A stretch of 64,000 nucleotides of DNA from RGIG3178 sp963674495 (GCA_963674495.2 CAXXLG010000001.1:62001-126000); one strand, 5' to 3'; shown: positions 17,510 through 26,064, numbered from the stretch's first letter. Notes: generated by a model from the sequence alone, not told the origin. Translations and numbers: made by a program.

Positions 17510-20414
17510 ATGATGCAAAAAAGGGGCGGTATACAGCAAACAACCGTCAACAAAAATGCGGATAGCGCCGCAACGGCCCAACCTTACGATTGGAACATGG
17601 CACCCACGGCCTATAACCCCAGAAAAGTTATCGGCAAAGACGAGATAAAACTGCCCTTTGGCTTAACCATGGACGTAAACGAATATTCAAATCTTGTTGG
17701 ATATGATGCAACGGGGAAGTCAATAGAGCAATGGAAACAGGAAATAGTTGATCTTGAAACGATTGTCAATGCCGAGCTGAGGGCACGTGGCGCTGTGCAA
17801 TGGGCGGAATCTTTCGGCATGCCGAAAGAAAACGTTGATCAACTCAAATCGCAGATTAAGTTGCCAGACGACGAATACGAAGCGTTGACAGCACGGCTGA
17901 AATCAATGCGACGCGTCAACCTCTACGAGGGGCTACGAAGCAACGATGCCTTTGAGCAGTTGTCGACTAAGGGCGCTTCAAAAGGCGAAACCGACGACGA
18001 TACATATAATTACATCAACCATTACGGGAAATACACAGAAGAAAAAACAAAAGAAAAAGAAGAATCATATCAGGCGCTAAAACACGCTTATATAGGCGAT
18101 GCAGAGGAAGCGCCGGACCCATGGGTAAGCAAGCACGATGTACTGGATTTTATGACACAGGATGAAATCCAAATGTACAATTATTTATATGAAGCAAAAG
18201 GCAAAGAAGCGGCAGACAACTATATTGAGTATATCGACGAGAGTTTGAACACCCGTGCATCAGCTGTTTTAACGCAACAATCAGAAGAGTATGCGCGGGA
18301 ACATCCTGTTCTCGGCACCGGCGTATCGGTGGGGTATAATCTTCTAAGCGGTATACAGTCACTTCCATATACGATTGGGAGAATGGCGGCAAACGAAGAA
18401 ATAAACCCGCACAACAGCGCGTATGCCTCGGGTATAGCCCGCGATGCAATCAGAGCAGAAGTATCAAAAGATTTGGGTCCAGTGGGCAAGTTCTTTTACG
18501 ATGCCGGTACGTCGGTGGCGGATTTTCTTTCGTCCGCTGCGTTCGGAAAAGCGGGTGTGCTTACAACGATGGGCGTAAACATGCTTGGTTATGGTGTGCG
18601 TGATGCTAAAATACGTGGCGCGACAGATCGCGAGGCGTTTGATTATGGACTACGCCTTGCGTTTATTGAGATACTGACCGAAAACATGGGTTATGACGCC
18701 ATTAAAAAGACATGGGGCGTAGGGGCGAAAGGATGGAAGGCGGTAGGGACACAGGCTGTAAAATCTCTATTTCCGGAAGCAGCAGAAGAGGCAACGTCCG
18801 GTATTTTGGGCGATTGGGTTGACTTTATGGTGATGCAAGACGCATCGAAGTGGGAAACCCAAAAACGCGCATACATGGCAGAGGGCATGAGCGAAGCGGA
18901 AGCAAAAAAAACAGGTCATGTGGGTTTCTTTGGGAGATTATGGATTACAAGCGCTGGGCGGTGCTGTTTCGGGCGCCGTATTGGGTGGTGGCGGCGCGCT
19001 TGTACAGACAGTCACTGGAAATTATACAATTCCGGAAATAGCAAATAACAAAGAGACAGCAAACCAAATAGGACGGAAAAAAGATACACGACAGATGGCT
19101 GTATCGGAGGCGCTGCCTGCGCCGCAGGAGCTATCTGCACGGGGCAACAAGGGTATGCAACAGGATGGTGCACAAGCCAAGCCTGGGCAATACTGGTTCA
19201 AAAAGATGCCTGGTGAGCAGGCTTCTGTGAATGTACCGGTAACGGATCAGGTGATAGAGCCGACGTTGCTGAGGAGGAGCAGTGATGGTACATTAAGCAA
19301 CGATCTGGAGACGGAGAACAGGGCAAAGGCCTCCCGAATTACCGTGAGCGATGCAAATGGCAGGGCGATTACGAAGGAATTTGGGAGCGTTGAGCAACTG
19401 CAGCAAAGCGTTGCGCTGCCGGTTACGTACAACAACGGATTGCAAAAACTGGCAACGCTTAGCGAACTTATTCAAAAGGATGTGATATCTGAGCAGCAAG
19501 CGCGGGGTATCGCGGTGCAAATGCCCATGAGCCAGGTTCTGGGGGCAGATGGAAAGACGTACTTTGTTCCAAGTGAGCAGACTGGTGGATTAAAGGGCGT
19601 GTTTACGGATGGGAATCGTAACAATAGTGGGATGGGATACGGCCAATCCATAAGGGAAAATCGAAATTCGAGGCAGACAGCGAACGAAAGTCTGAACGAA
19701 GCCATTTTGGATGAGCTGAATGCAGCGGCAAAACAGAATAAAAGAATTGATACCTCTGCAAGTGCATCAAATGTACAAGAGCAAAAATGGGATCCGGACA
19801 CAAGCTTTGGAAAAAGCATTGAGAAGATACTTTCACAATATGGGATATCAGTAGATGAATTTAAGGTAAGTATCTGGGGTGATCAGGCAGAATTGAATAA
19901 CGAACAAAAAGCAATTGTAAGGGCAATACGCGAGACTGTGCCAATGCCAGATTCGCGCACGTGGATGCAAAAAGCCATACCATTTAAGGATATTTCACTG
20001 TATCTATCGGGGAAATACAGACAAACCCGTGGATTCTTATCCCGTATGGTAGACATAGAACATGCTAAGACGTATGATAATATGTATCAAAGTCTGGGAT
20101 TGAATTATAAAAAAGCCAATAGCGAAACGGATTTTAAACCATCGATGGATGAAAGCATGGGTGTGATCAGATTCCGAGTGAAACAGGGGGAGAACATCAT
20201 TGTACCTTACAGCAAACTTGTTGCGGGTCTGGATCAGACATTTTCAGGCAATGGCTTTATCAGATCGCTGAATGGAGACGTCGTTCCCGAGTTTATGTTG
20301 GAGCATTTAACTGATTTTCTCGAAGGTGAGTTGTACGAAATTCAAAAAGACGGGACGTGGATTTTACGGGGTGTGTATGATCCAGGACAAAACATCTTTG
20401 TCCAAAAGAAATAG
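17510..20414 (+). pseudogene. Giant virion/polymorphic-toxin-like protein, split by a frameshift in an A8 run
   Basis: Two open frames (17510-19048 and 18918-20414) join if one A is dropped from the eight As at 18904-18911, giving about 968 aa reading EAEAKK-QVMWVSLGDYG. The first 460 residues are helical with hydrophobic patches (LGTGVSVGYNLLSGIQ, VTTMGVNMLGYG-like), as in podophage internal ejection proteins. Residues around the join are Gly/Ala-rich and membrane-like (LQALGGAVSGAVLGGGG). The last 159 residues, from VPMPD, form a separable domain that is duplicated downstream next to a second immunity-like gene. The true start is unclear: the frame stays open upstream to about 17325 without a good start codon. 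It could be a pseudogene, a transcriptional-slippage gene or a sequencing error. Confidence 0.6.
19937..20414 (+). other. Toxin-like C-terminal domain, copy 1
   Basis: This sub-region of the giant protein encodes about 159 residues (SLYLSGKYRQTRGFLSRMVD, then GVIRFRVKQGENIIVPYSKL, then PEFMLEHLTDFLEGELYEIQ). It starts at the exact point where the downstream duplicate begins. Domain placement at the C-terminus, directly before a small gene, is the layout of polymorphic toxins. I do not recognise a catalytic family. Confidence 0.55.
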
Positions 20415-20426
20415 GAGATATTAAAG

Positions 20427-20819
20427 ATGCAAGATTCCAATATAGCGGTCTATAAGGGGAAAGAATATGAGGCAACCATTAATGAAGATAAAACTATTAA
20501 CCTAATATCTGATAATGCTATGGATCAAAAAGAAGGATTTAACTTCTATGGAATCAGATATGGGAAAACTGTACAATGTAAAGAATTGGAAGCATTATTT
20601 CGGCGAAGATTTACAGCTTTATATGGGGGATATAGCAGCCTCATTCTGGATGAAGAAGGAGATCGAATACTTATAGAAATATTCAGTATCTCTCCTGAAG
20701 ATTTCGACAAATTAAAGATGGATCGGGCGACCAGTCACGCCAGTGCGGCAAAGTGGATACCAAAATCCGAAGCGGAGATAAAGATAACGGAAACGCCCAT
20801 TGATATTGACAATTACTAA
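20427..20819 (+). CDS. Immunity-like protein 1 (130 aa)
   Basis: ATG 20427 lies 12 bp after the toxin stop with AGGAGATATTAAAG upstream. It is an acidic, soluble alpha/beta protein (VYKGKEYEATINEDKTINLI, KELEALFRRRFTALYGGYSS). Small acidic proteins immediately after a toxin-like C-terminal domain usually neutralise it. It is AT-rich relative to the structural genes, suggesting separate acquisition. A near-identical gene lies at 21422. Confidence 0.55.
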   Translation: MQDSNIAVYKGKEYEATINEDKTINLISDNAMDQKEGFNFYGIRYGKTVQCKELEALFRRRFTALYGGYSSLILDEEGDRILIEIFSISPEDFDKLKMDRATSHASAAKWIPKSEAEIKITETPIDIDNY

Positions 20820-20827
20820 GGCGTAAT

Positions 20828-20862
20828 AGCCCGGCAGTCGTTAACGGCTGGCGGGCTTTTTT
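20828..20862 (+). terminator. Terminator after cassette 1
   Basis: AGCCCGGCAG...TGGCGGGCT is an imperfect hairpin followed by six Ts. It is part of the duplicated unit. Confidence 0.7.
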
Positions 20863-20908
20863 GATGTAAAGAAACCTCTGGCACTTTCGGGAGATCGTTA
20901 CTTCGTAC

Positions 20909-21409
20909 TTGAGGGACGGATCGACGGTAAATGTGCCAATGCCAGATTCGAGCACGTGGATGCAAAAAGCCATACCATTTAAAAATATTTCACTGTATCT
21001 ATCGGGGAAATACAGACAAACCCGTGGATTCTTATCCCGTATGGTAGACATAGAACATGCTAAGACGTATGATAATATGTATCAAAGTCTGGGATTGAAT
21101 TATAAAAAAGCCAATAGCGAAACGGATTTTAAACCATCGATGGATGAAAGCATGGGCGTGATCAGATTCCGAGTGAAACAGGGGGAGAACATCATTGTAC
21201 CTTACAGCAAACTTGTTGCGGGTCTGGATCAGACATTTTCAGGCAATGGCTTTATCAGATCGCTGAATGGAGACGTCGTTCCCGAGTTTATGTTGGAGCA
21301 TTTAACTGATTTTCTCGAAGGTGAGTTGTACGAAATTCAAAAAGACGGGACGTGGATTTTACGGGGTGTGTATGATCCAGGACAAAACATCTTTGTCCAA
21401 AAGAAATAG
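20909..21409 (+). CDS. Orphan toxin-like domain, copy 2 (166 aa)
   Basis: This frame is open from the stop at 20867-20869 and encodes the same 159-residue C-terminal domain as the giant protein, differing at two residues (SR to SS near the start, FKD to FKN). It lacks any delivery domain. TTG 20909 is a possible start, but there is no ribosome site, so it may not be translated. It has the look of a displaced C-terminal cassette, a reservoir for recombination onto the full-length gene. Confidence 0.6.
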   Translation: MRDGSTVNVPMPDSSTWMQKAIPFKNISLYLSGKYRQTRGFLSRMVDIEHAKTYDNMYQSLGLNYKKANSETDFKPSMDESMGVIRFRVKQGENIIVPYSKLVAGLDQTFSGNGFIRSLNGDVVPEFMLEHLTDFLEGELYEIQKDGTWILRGVYDPGQNIFVQKK

Positions 21410-21421
21410 GAGATATTAAAG

Positions 21422-21814
21422 ATGCATGATTCCAATATAGCGGTCTATAAGGGGAAAGAATATGAGGCAACCATTAATGAAGATAAAACTATTAACCTAA
21501 TATCTGATAATGCTATGGATCAAAAAGAAGGATTTAACTTCTATGGAATCAGATATGGGAAAACTGTACAATGTAATGAATTGGAAGCATTATTTCGGCG
21601 AAGATTTACAGCTATATATAAGGGCTATGAATGCTTTATTCTCCAAGAAGAGGGAGATAAATTACATATTGAAATAGACAATATAACGCTTGATGAGTTC
21701 GACAAATTAAAGATGGATCGGGCGACCAGTCACGCCAGTGCGGCAAAGTGGATACCAAAATCCGAAGCGGAGATAAAGATAACGGAAGCGCCCATTGATA
21801 TTGACAATTACTAA
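21422..21814 (+). CDS. Immunity-like protein 2 (130 aa)
   Basis: ATG 21422 follows the orphan domain by 12 bp with the same AGGAGATATTAAAG site. The first about 63 residues and the last about 40 are almost identical to immunity-like protein 1. Between them roughly 28 residues differ strongly (LYGGYSSLILDEEG versus IYKGYECFILQEEG, then a diverged strand and loop). The matching DNA flanks show that only an 84-bp window diverged. Confidence 0.55.
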   Translation: MHDSNIAVYKGKEYEATINEDKTINLISDNAMDQKEGFNFYGIRYGKTVQCNELEALFRRRFTAIYKGYECFILQEEGDKLHIEIDNITLDEFDKLKMDRATSHASAAKWIPKSEAEIKITEAPIDIDNY

Positions 21815-21822
21815 GGCGTAGT

Positions 21823-21857
21823 AGCCCGGCAGTCGTTAACGACTGCCGGGCTTTTTT
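21823..21857 (+). terminator. Perfect-palindrome terminator after cassette 2
   Basis: A 30-bp perfect palindrome (AGCCCGGCAGTCGTT and its complement) is followed by Ts. Being symmetric, it would act in both directions. Confidence 0.8.
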
Positions 21858-21899
21858 GATGTAAAGAATATCGGTAGATTGTTATTTTGGTATCATATA

Positions 21900-22200
21900 T
21901 TGGATGGATTGATGGTGAAAGGGTGGCCTGATCCGTCAATCCCCGGCTGCCCATGAAAAAGGTACAGGGGGCGGATGGGAGGACGTTTTTTGGCAAGAAG
22001 CTGTCGAAGACCATTCTTGCAAACAACAACGGCCAATCCAAGATAAAGAAGACCTTCCGTAGTATGAAACAGTTGCTGTAAACTGCTGCGTTGCCCGCGA
22101 CGTATGGAGGCAATTCGGTAAGATCTGTGACGGTCAACGAACTGCCAAACAAGATGTAAGCGGTGGGCGCACGCAACAACCAACAATCATAACGGTCGAA
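21900..22200 (+). pseudogene. Decayed remnant of another toxin cassette
   Basis: In the + frame, PMKKVQGADGRTFFGKKLSK corresponds to PMSQVLGADGKTYFVPSEQ in the giant protein (near 19526). It then continues as a different sequence (TILANNNGQSKIKKTFRSMK) broken by stops. This looks like the linker of the toxin gene joined to another, now dead, C-terminal domain. The rest of 22200-22400 shows no gene. Confidence 0.45.
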
Positions 22201-22409
22201 TGAATAAGTGGCAGATGTGTGATTCTACAAGGGTGAGAATGGTGTTTATCGGGCTGATGAGCGGTATACGGAAAAGCATATGGTGTAATTCCGTGCCGTT
22301 GCAGCAAGGGCTGTACATTTATAATACAGGTAATATAGGATCAAATCGTTTTAACTGAAAACTGTCAAAGAATTTATGAATATGTATGCAAAAATAATCT
22401 TTTCATATC

Positions 22410-22438
22410 GGAAAATCCGTACTATAATAGTATTGCAA
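22410..22438 (+). promoter_or_regulatory. Promoter of the small Cys-rich gene
   Basis: TTTTCA and a perfect TATAAT (22433-22438) lie 17 bp apart, 60 bp upstream of the ATG. Confidence 0.55.
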
Positions 22439-22498
22439 AGTAAAATCATATCGTAAAAAATCAATTTATGCAGCATCCAAAGCGGGAGACTTTTTACT

Positions 22499-22699
22499 AT
22501 GAGTGACTGTGTCAATCTAAGTTATTGCGGATTTATCAGGAAGTATGAGGCGCATAAAGAGGAGCTGGTAAGAGAGTGCATGGATGTGTACTGCAAGGGC
22601 AGTAGGCAGGATGATTGTATACGCAAAAAGTACAAAAAGGAAAACGGGATTTTGCCCATCGATGATATGTTGCCCAACGGCATGACCATCTCAGAGTAG
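22499..22699 (+). CDS. Small Cys-containing protein with a YCKG...C...PNG motif (66 aa)
   Basis: ATG 22499 has GCGGGAGA upstream. The centre (CMDVYCKGSRQDDCIRKKY) followed by LPIDDMLPNGM matches a short Cys motif found alone or at the ends of PAS and chemotaxis-type proteins in Firmicutes, of the form YC-x-G-x(4,6)-C...P-x-(D/N)-x-x-PNG/PNM. The cysteines may bind a metal or act in redox sensing. It lies just outside the island on its own promoter. Confidence 0.6.
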   Translation: MSDCVNLSYCGFIRKYEAHKEELVRECMDVYCKGSRQDDCIRKKYKKENGILPIDDMLPNGMTISE

Positions 22700-22814
22700 A
22701 TATTGGAGAGAGAGCAATTCATATAAACCTGATATAGAGGGCGGGTGAGGGGCAAAGCGTTTTTTGCCGACGACAGGTCTGTGTCATTCGAATTACATAT
22801 TACATAAAAGAATA

Positions 22815-22863
22815 GACAGAAAAGATAACTGTGCGGGAGAGGTTGCGCAGATATCTTTCTGTC
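22815..22863. repeat. Long imperfect hairpin in an intergenic region
   Basis: GACAGAAAAGATA-ACTGTGC pairs with GCGCAGATATCTTTCTGTC around a 9-10 base loop. On the minus strand it runs into CTATTCTTTTATG, so it could end a minus-strand transcript. No gene is seen in 22700-23321 apart from this. Confidence 0.65.
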
Positions 22864-23056
22864 GTTCTCCTTTGAATGCGACTGTACTGCCGATCAAGCA
22901 GAACATGCATCAAATCATATATAAAGGACCAATAGTATAACCGTCCTTTTGCACGAATGCCGGGTATCAAACAAGGAGCGGATTGTTGCCAATCTATCAA
23001 AATGTGTCGATTCCTTTTATCATAGTAGCTTATTTTGGGATTAATACAATCACATG

Positions 23057-23099
23057 TTCGGGTGATATTTAGAAAAAAGTATCACCCGTTTCGGGTGAT
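23057..23099. promoter_or_regulatory. Triplicated TTCGGGTGAT motif, candidate operator
   Basis: TTCGGGTGAT occurs at 23057-23066 and again at 23090-23099, with an inverted ATCACCCG at 23081-23088. It lies about 220 bp upstream of the LuxR-type gene and could be its operator. No T run follows, so a terminator is unlikely. Confidence 0.45.
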
Positions 23100-23321
23100 T
23101 TGGAGAATGTTTGATTTGAACAATTATTTGGAAAGTGAGTACTTTTCTTGTTATATTAAATATATGGGTGTATACTCAACATAAAATCACCTTAAAAGTT
23201 AAAAGCAAAAAATGGGAAAATATGGTAAAAGTATACGGAATTTGTATATAATTAGATCGGCGTAGAAACCGTTGTCAAGTACAATGCAGCATGCATTGCT
23301 CAAAATGGGAAGGAGCACTAC

Positions 23322-24746
23322 ATGGCGCGTATGCGCGCACGATTTCCATGGGTAGACGAACGTAGGTTGTCCATTGTCGTAGTTGGACTGTTGTATGCAT
23401 GGGTGATGGCCGTACCTTTTGAAGGCCATATCCTCTACGGGCTTGCAAAGCTGTATGGGGTCCAAATCAATACAACGATGTATCTCGCGCTTGGCGCACA
23501 CTTCATCGGGCTTTTGACCAGTGGATTATTTATAAAACGCATCCAAATGGCAAGATGGATGATGTTTCATACTTCTTTATTGTGCCTGATTACATCCGGT
23601 GTATTGTGCCTGCCCGCTTCGTATTTGTGGACGGTCGTATTGACTGCCACTATGTTTGTTACGGGCTTATGCGTTGGCGCATGGGGCTTTTTCTTCAAGA
23701 ATGCAACCATGCTTGCGGACCGGAACAAAACGGCGGCACAGACGCTTGTCTTTGCCAATACGGTGCTACTGGTATTGAATTCAATCGCTGTGCATATTTC
23801 CCCGTATGTGGGTTTGGGCGTGGGCGCAGTGTTGCTTATCGTTTCAATGAGACTGTCCTTGTTGTTGCCCAAAAAAGAAACCGCACACGCAAAAGAAAAT
23901 GAAACGACGCGCCCCACCAACTTGGGAAAGACGCTGGCGCTCTTATATGCGTTCGTTGCGGTGGCGGCCCTTGAGGGAGGATTGATGTTTCAAACGATCA
24001 ATCCTTTTTATGAGCATCTGACGTCGCTCTCGTGCTGTTATTGGGTGATGCCCTATATCGCTGCAATTGTCATTGTAAAACGCCTGCCTGAGCGGACGAA
24101 CCGATTCTATTTGCTATACATCGCGATTGCGATGGGCGGATTTTCGCTGTTGGCGTTTTGGAATCTGCCCAAGAATGTTTTCGGATACCTAATGGTGGAT
24201 ACGCTTTTAATGGGCGCGGCCGGCATTACACATCTGTTCTTATGGGGCATATTGGGCCATATGTTATCCTTCACGGACAATCCCGCACGCACTTTCGGCC
24301 TTGGTCTATCCGCCAACGCGTTGGGTCTGTTCATCGGTGGTATATATGGACAGTTGATCAGTGGATCCGATAGTTTCATGCAGCTGATGGGATTCCTGGC
24401 GCTTTCGGTGATATTTGTTGCGTTGGTGCTACTGCCGCTTTTGCAAATGTTTCTGGGCAAAATGTTTAGAGCAACCGGTTCCCCCAGCAACAAGGCTTTT
24501 AATTATCAGGTGGCTGAGGAAAATGGCATTGAAAAAGAGTGTTTAATGAGCGTACTGACCGCCCGTGAATTTGAAGTTATGACGCTCCTTTTAAAGGGAT
24601 ATACCTACAAAGCCGCCGCGTCCGAGCTGAATATCAGCGAAAATACCGTAAAGACCTATGTTAAGAATATTTATGCAAAACTGGAGGTACAAAACCGTAC
24701 CGAGCTTATTCAGTACGTGAACAATCTTGGGTATGATAACGTATGA
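23322..24746 (+). CDS. Membrane-bound LuxR-family regulator with about 12 transmembrane helices
   Basis: The 474-aa protein starts at ATG 23322 after GGAAGGAG. Residues 1-390 contain about twelve hydrophobic helices arranged like an MFS transporter. The C-terminal 70 residues are a GerE/LuxR helix-turn-helix (LTAREFEVMTLLLKGYTYKA, then ISENTVKTYVKNIYAKL). Such proteins are thought to sense a small molecule or membrane state and bind DNA directly. No kinase or response-regulator receiver domain is present. A terminator follows at once, so it is monocistronic. Confidence 0.85.
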   Translation: MARMRARFPWVDERRLSIVVVGLLYAWVMAVPFEGHILYGLAKLYGVQINTTMYLALGAHFIGLLTSGLFIKRIQMARWMMFHTSLLCLITSGVLCLPASYLWTVVLTATMFVTGLCVGAWGFFFKNATMLADRNKTAAQTLVFANTVLLVLNSIAVHISPYVGLGVGAVLLIVSMRLSLLLPKKETAHAKENETTRPTNLGKTLALLYAFVAVAALEGGLMFQTINPFYEHLTSLSCCYWVMPYIAAIVIVKRLPERTNRFYLLYIAIAMGGFSLLAFWNLPKNVFGYLMVDTLLMGAAGITHLFLWGILGHMLSFTDNPARTFGLGLSANALGLFIGGIYGQLISGSDSFMQLMGFLALSVIFVALVLLPLLQMFLGKMFRATGSPSNKAFNYQVAEENGIEKECLMSVLTAREFEVMTLLLKGYTYKAAASELNISENTVKTYVKNIYAKLEVQNRTELIQYVNNLGYDNV

Positions 24747-24768
24747 TTATCCCCTGGGGCAATGCAAA

Positions 24769-24799
24769 GAACACCGTCCATAGCATGGGTGGTGTTTTT
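24769..24799 (+). terminator. Terminator after the LuxR gene
   Basis: ACACC...CCAT / ATGG...GGTGT has a small internal loop and ends in TTTTT. Confidence 0.65.
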
Positions 24800-24828
24800 G
24801 TTTGTTTAAATGGAGGAGGGCGTGTTTC

Positions 24829-25029
24829 TTACCCGAAAGGATCGGTGGACAACACAACACCCGCGGATTTATCATCCTGTATGAGAGTATTGTATTTGAT
24901 ATTTCGTTGCAATGGATTTGCGGTCGATTTGCTATGCGCCAAGACGAAACGGAGCAGGTGTCCAAAGACCGGATATAGATATACACCCACAAACACAAAG
25001 CGGGCAAACTCTTTAGGAAACCAAGGCAT
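24829..25029 (-). CDS. Possible small membrane protein (66 aa)
   Basis: On the minus strand, from ATG at 25029, the frame reads PWFPKEFARFVFVGVYLYPV and on through one hydrophobic helix, ending STDPFG. The ribosome site is weak (AGGCG). The plus-strand frames here look worse. It fills the gap between the LuxR gene and cwlJ; reality is uncertain. Confidence 0.25.
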   Translation of the reverse strand: MPWFPKEFARFVFVGVYLYPVFGHLLRFVLAHSKSTANPLQRNIKYNTLIQDDKSAGVVLSTDPFG

Positions 25030-25098
25030 TTTATCGCCTACAGGTAAATATTCTGTATAGTGCACAATACCCATAAGTGGCGAGGACGGAGGGCGAGA

Positions 25099-25536
25099 AT
25101 GGATACAAGGGAATTGTTTGCCAGGATGATCAAATGCGAAGCGGGCGGCGAGGGGGAAGCGGGCATGAAAGCGGTGGCGTCCGTGATCATGAACCGGGTT
25201 CACGTGGCCTATGGCGAATACCTGCGTATCGGCGAGGGAGACCTTCGCCGTATACTCGAGCAGCCATATCAGTTCACCTGCTATCTGGCAACCATATCCG
25301 GTGAGCCAAACCCGCAAACCGTATGGTCAAACCCGCCGGATCAAATCCATTACGACATCGCCGACTGGGCGCTGTCGGGAAATATCCTACAGGGTGTGGA
25401 TCAAAGCCTATGGTATATGAATCCATTTAACCCGAACTGTCCCACCTATTTTCCCTACAACATGTCCGGTGTCATACACAACCGGATCGTCGATCATTGT
25501 TTTTACATTCCAACATCTAATTACGCACAAACATAA
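25099..25536 (+). CDS. cwlJ: Spore cortex-lytic hydrolase CwlJ
   Basis: The 145-aa protein starts at ATG 25099 (GGACGGAGGGCGAGA upstream). It consists of a single Hydrolase_2/SleB domain: LFARMIKCEAGGEGEAGMKA with the catalytic Glu, then SVIMNRVH, YQFTC and a C-terminal NPNCPTYFPYN motif. There is no signal peptide or peptidoglycan-binding domain, as in CwlJ and unlike SleB. CwlJ degrades cortex during germination and in Bacillus depends on GerQ, encoded 18 bp downstream here. Confidence 0.88.
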   Translation: MDTRELFARMIKCEAGGEGEAGMKAVASVIMNRVHVAYGEYLRIGEGDLRRILEQPYQFTCYLATISGEPNPQTVWSNPPDQIHYDIADWALSGNILQGVDQSLWYMNPFNPNCPTYFPYNMSGVIHNRIVDHCFYIPTSNYAQT

Positions 25537-25554
25537 ACGAGGAGGCATCGCATC

Positions 25555-25986
25555 ATGCCGGATCAAAACGATTACAGAAAGCCCCCATACACCAACACGC
25601 AGCAGAAAACCACACAAACAAGGCAACCCATGAACCAAAACTTTCAGCAGGCGCCGCCACCGCCTACGCCATCCAATCCGCCGCGTACCGTCACCGCCGG
25701 ACCGCCCAACCCCCCGCCGGTGACCGATCAACAGGTTCCGTCTACCGTAGCCAGTCCCTATTATCTGGCCGGTTACCTACAGCAGTACATCGGGAAGGTG
25801 GTACGCGTTGAGTTTTCACTGGGCACCTCCGGCGTGCTCAACGACCGGGTCGGAATATTACATGAGGTGGGCGCGAGCTATATCGTACTGAGGCAATACC
25901 CCACCAACGATTTGCTGATAGGGGATCTGTATTCCATCAAGTTTGTAAACGTATTCGCCGAACATTCAATTGCAGAGAATATATAA
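25555..25986 (+). CDS. gerQ: Spore coat protein GerQ
   Basis: The 143-aa protein starts at ATG 25555 after GAGGAGG. A Gln/Pro-rich low-complexity N-terminus (residues 1-65), which could serve cross-linking, leads into the conserved GerQ domain (YLQQYIGKVVRVEFSLGTSG, then LHEVGASYIVLRQ and DLYSIKFVNVF). It needs CwlJ as partner for calcium-dipicolinate-triggered germination. Co-transcription with cwlJ mirrors Bacillus. Confidence 0.85.
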   Translation: MPDQNDYRKPPYTNTQQKTTQTRQPMNQNFQQAPPPPTPSNPPRTVTAGPPNPPPVTDQQVPSTVASPYYLAGYLQQYIGKVVRVEFSLGTSGVLNDRVGILHEVGASYIVLRQYPTNDLLIGDLYSIKFVNVFAEHSIAENI

Positions 25987-26036
25987 TGCTACCATGTAGA
26001 GCAAAGCAGGGCATCCGCGCAATGTGAAGGGTATTG

Positions 26037-26064
26037 AAAAAGGCCGGTTATTGCCGGCCTTTTT
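26037..26064 (+). terminator. Terminator of the cwlJ-gerQ operon
   Basis: AAAGGCCGG / CCGGCCTTT with a short loop is followed by TTTT. Confidence 0.85.

Larger units (their letters stand above)
19937..20873 (+). repeat. 937-bp tandem duplication, unit 1
   Basis: It covers the toxin-like domain, immunity gene and terminator. It aligns with 20932-21868 at a constant offset of 995 bp, with only scattered differences outside the 84-bp window in the immunity gene. Confidence 0.9.
20932..21868 (+). repeat. 937-bp tandem duplication, unit 2
   Basis: The unit begins at TGTGCCAATGCC and ends at GATGTAAAGAA. A 58-bp unique segment (20874-20931) separates the units; in the orphan frame it encodes REIVTSYLRDGSTVN, unlike the sequence before unit 1. 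Confidence 0.9.

Noticed and set aside
18904..18911. Programmed -1 frameshift at the A8 run
   Set aside because: The frames require a +1 shift (loss of one base), so a classical -1 slip does not join them.
1..22500. Attachment-site direct repeats at the island ends
   Set aside because: I compared the sequence after the left terminator with that around 21.9-22.5 kb by eye and found no shared block of useful length.
22800..23000. A 66-aa minus-strand frame in the gap before the LuxR gene
   Set aside because: It has no ribosome site, no family, and contains the strong hairpin at 22815-22863.
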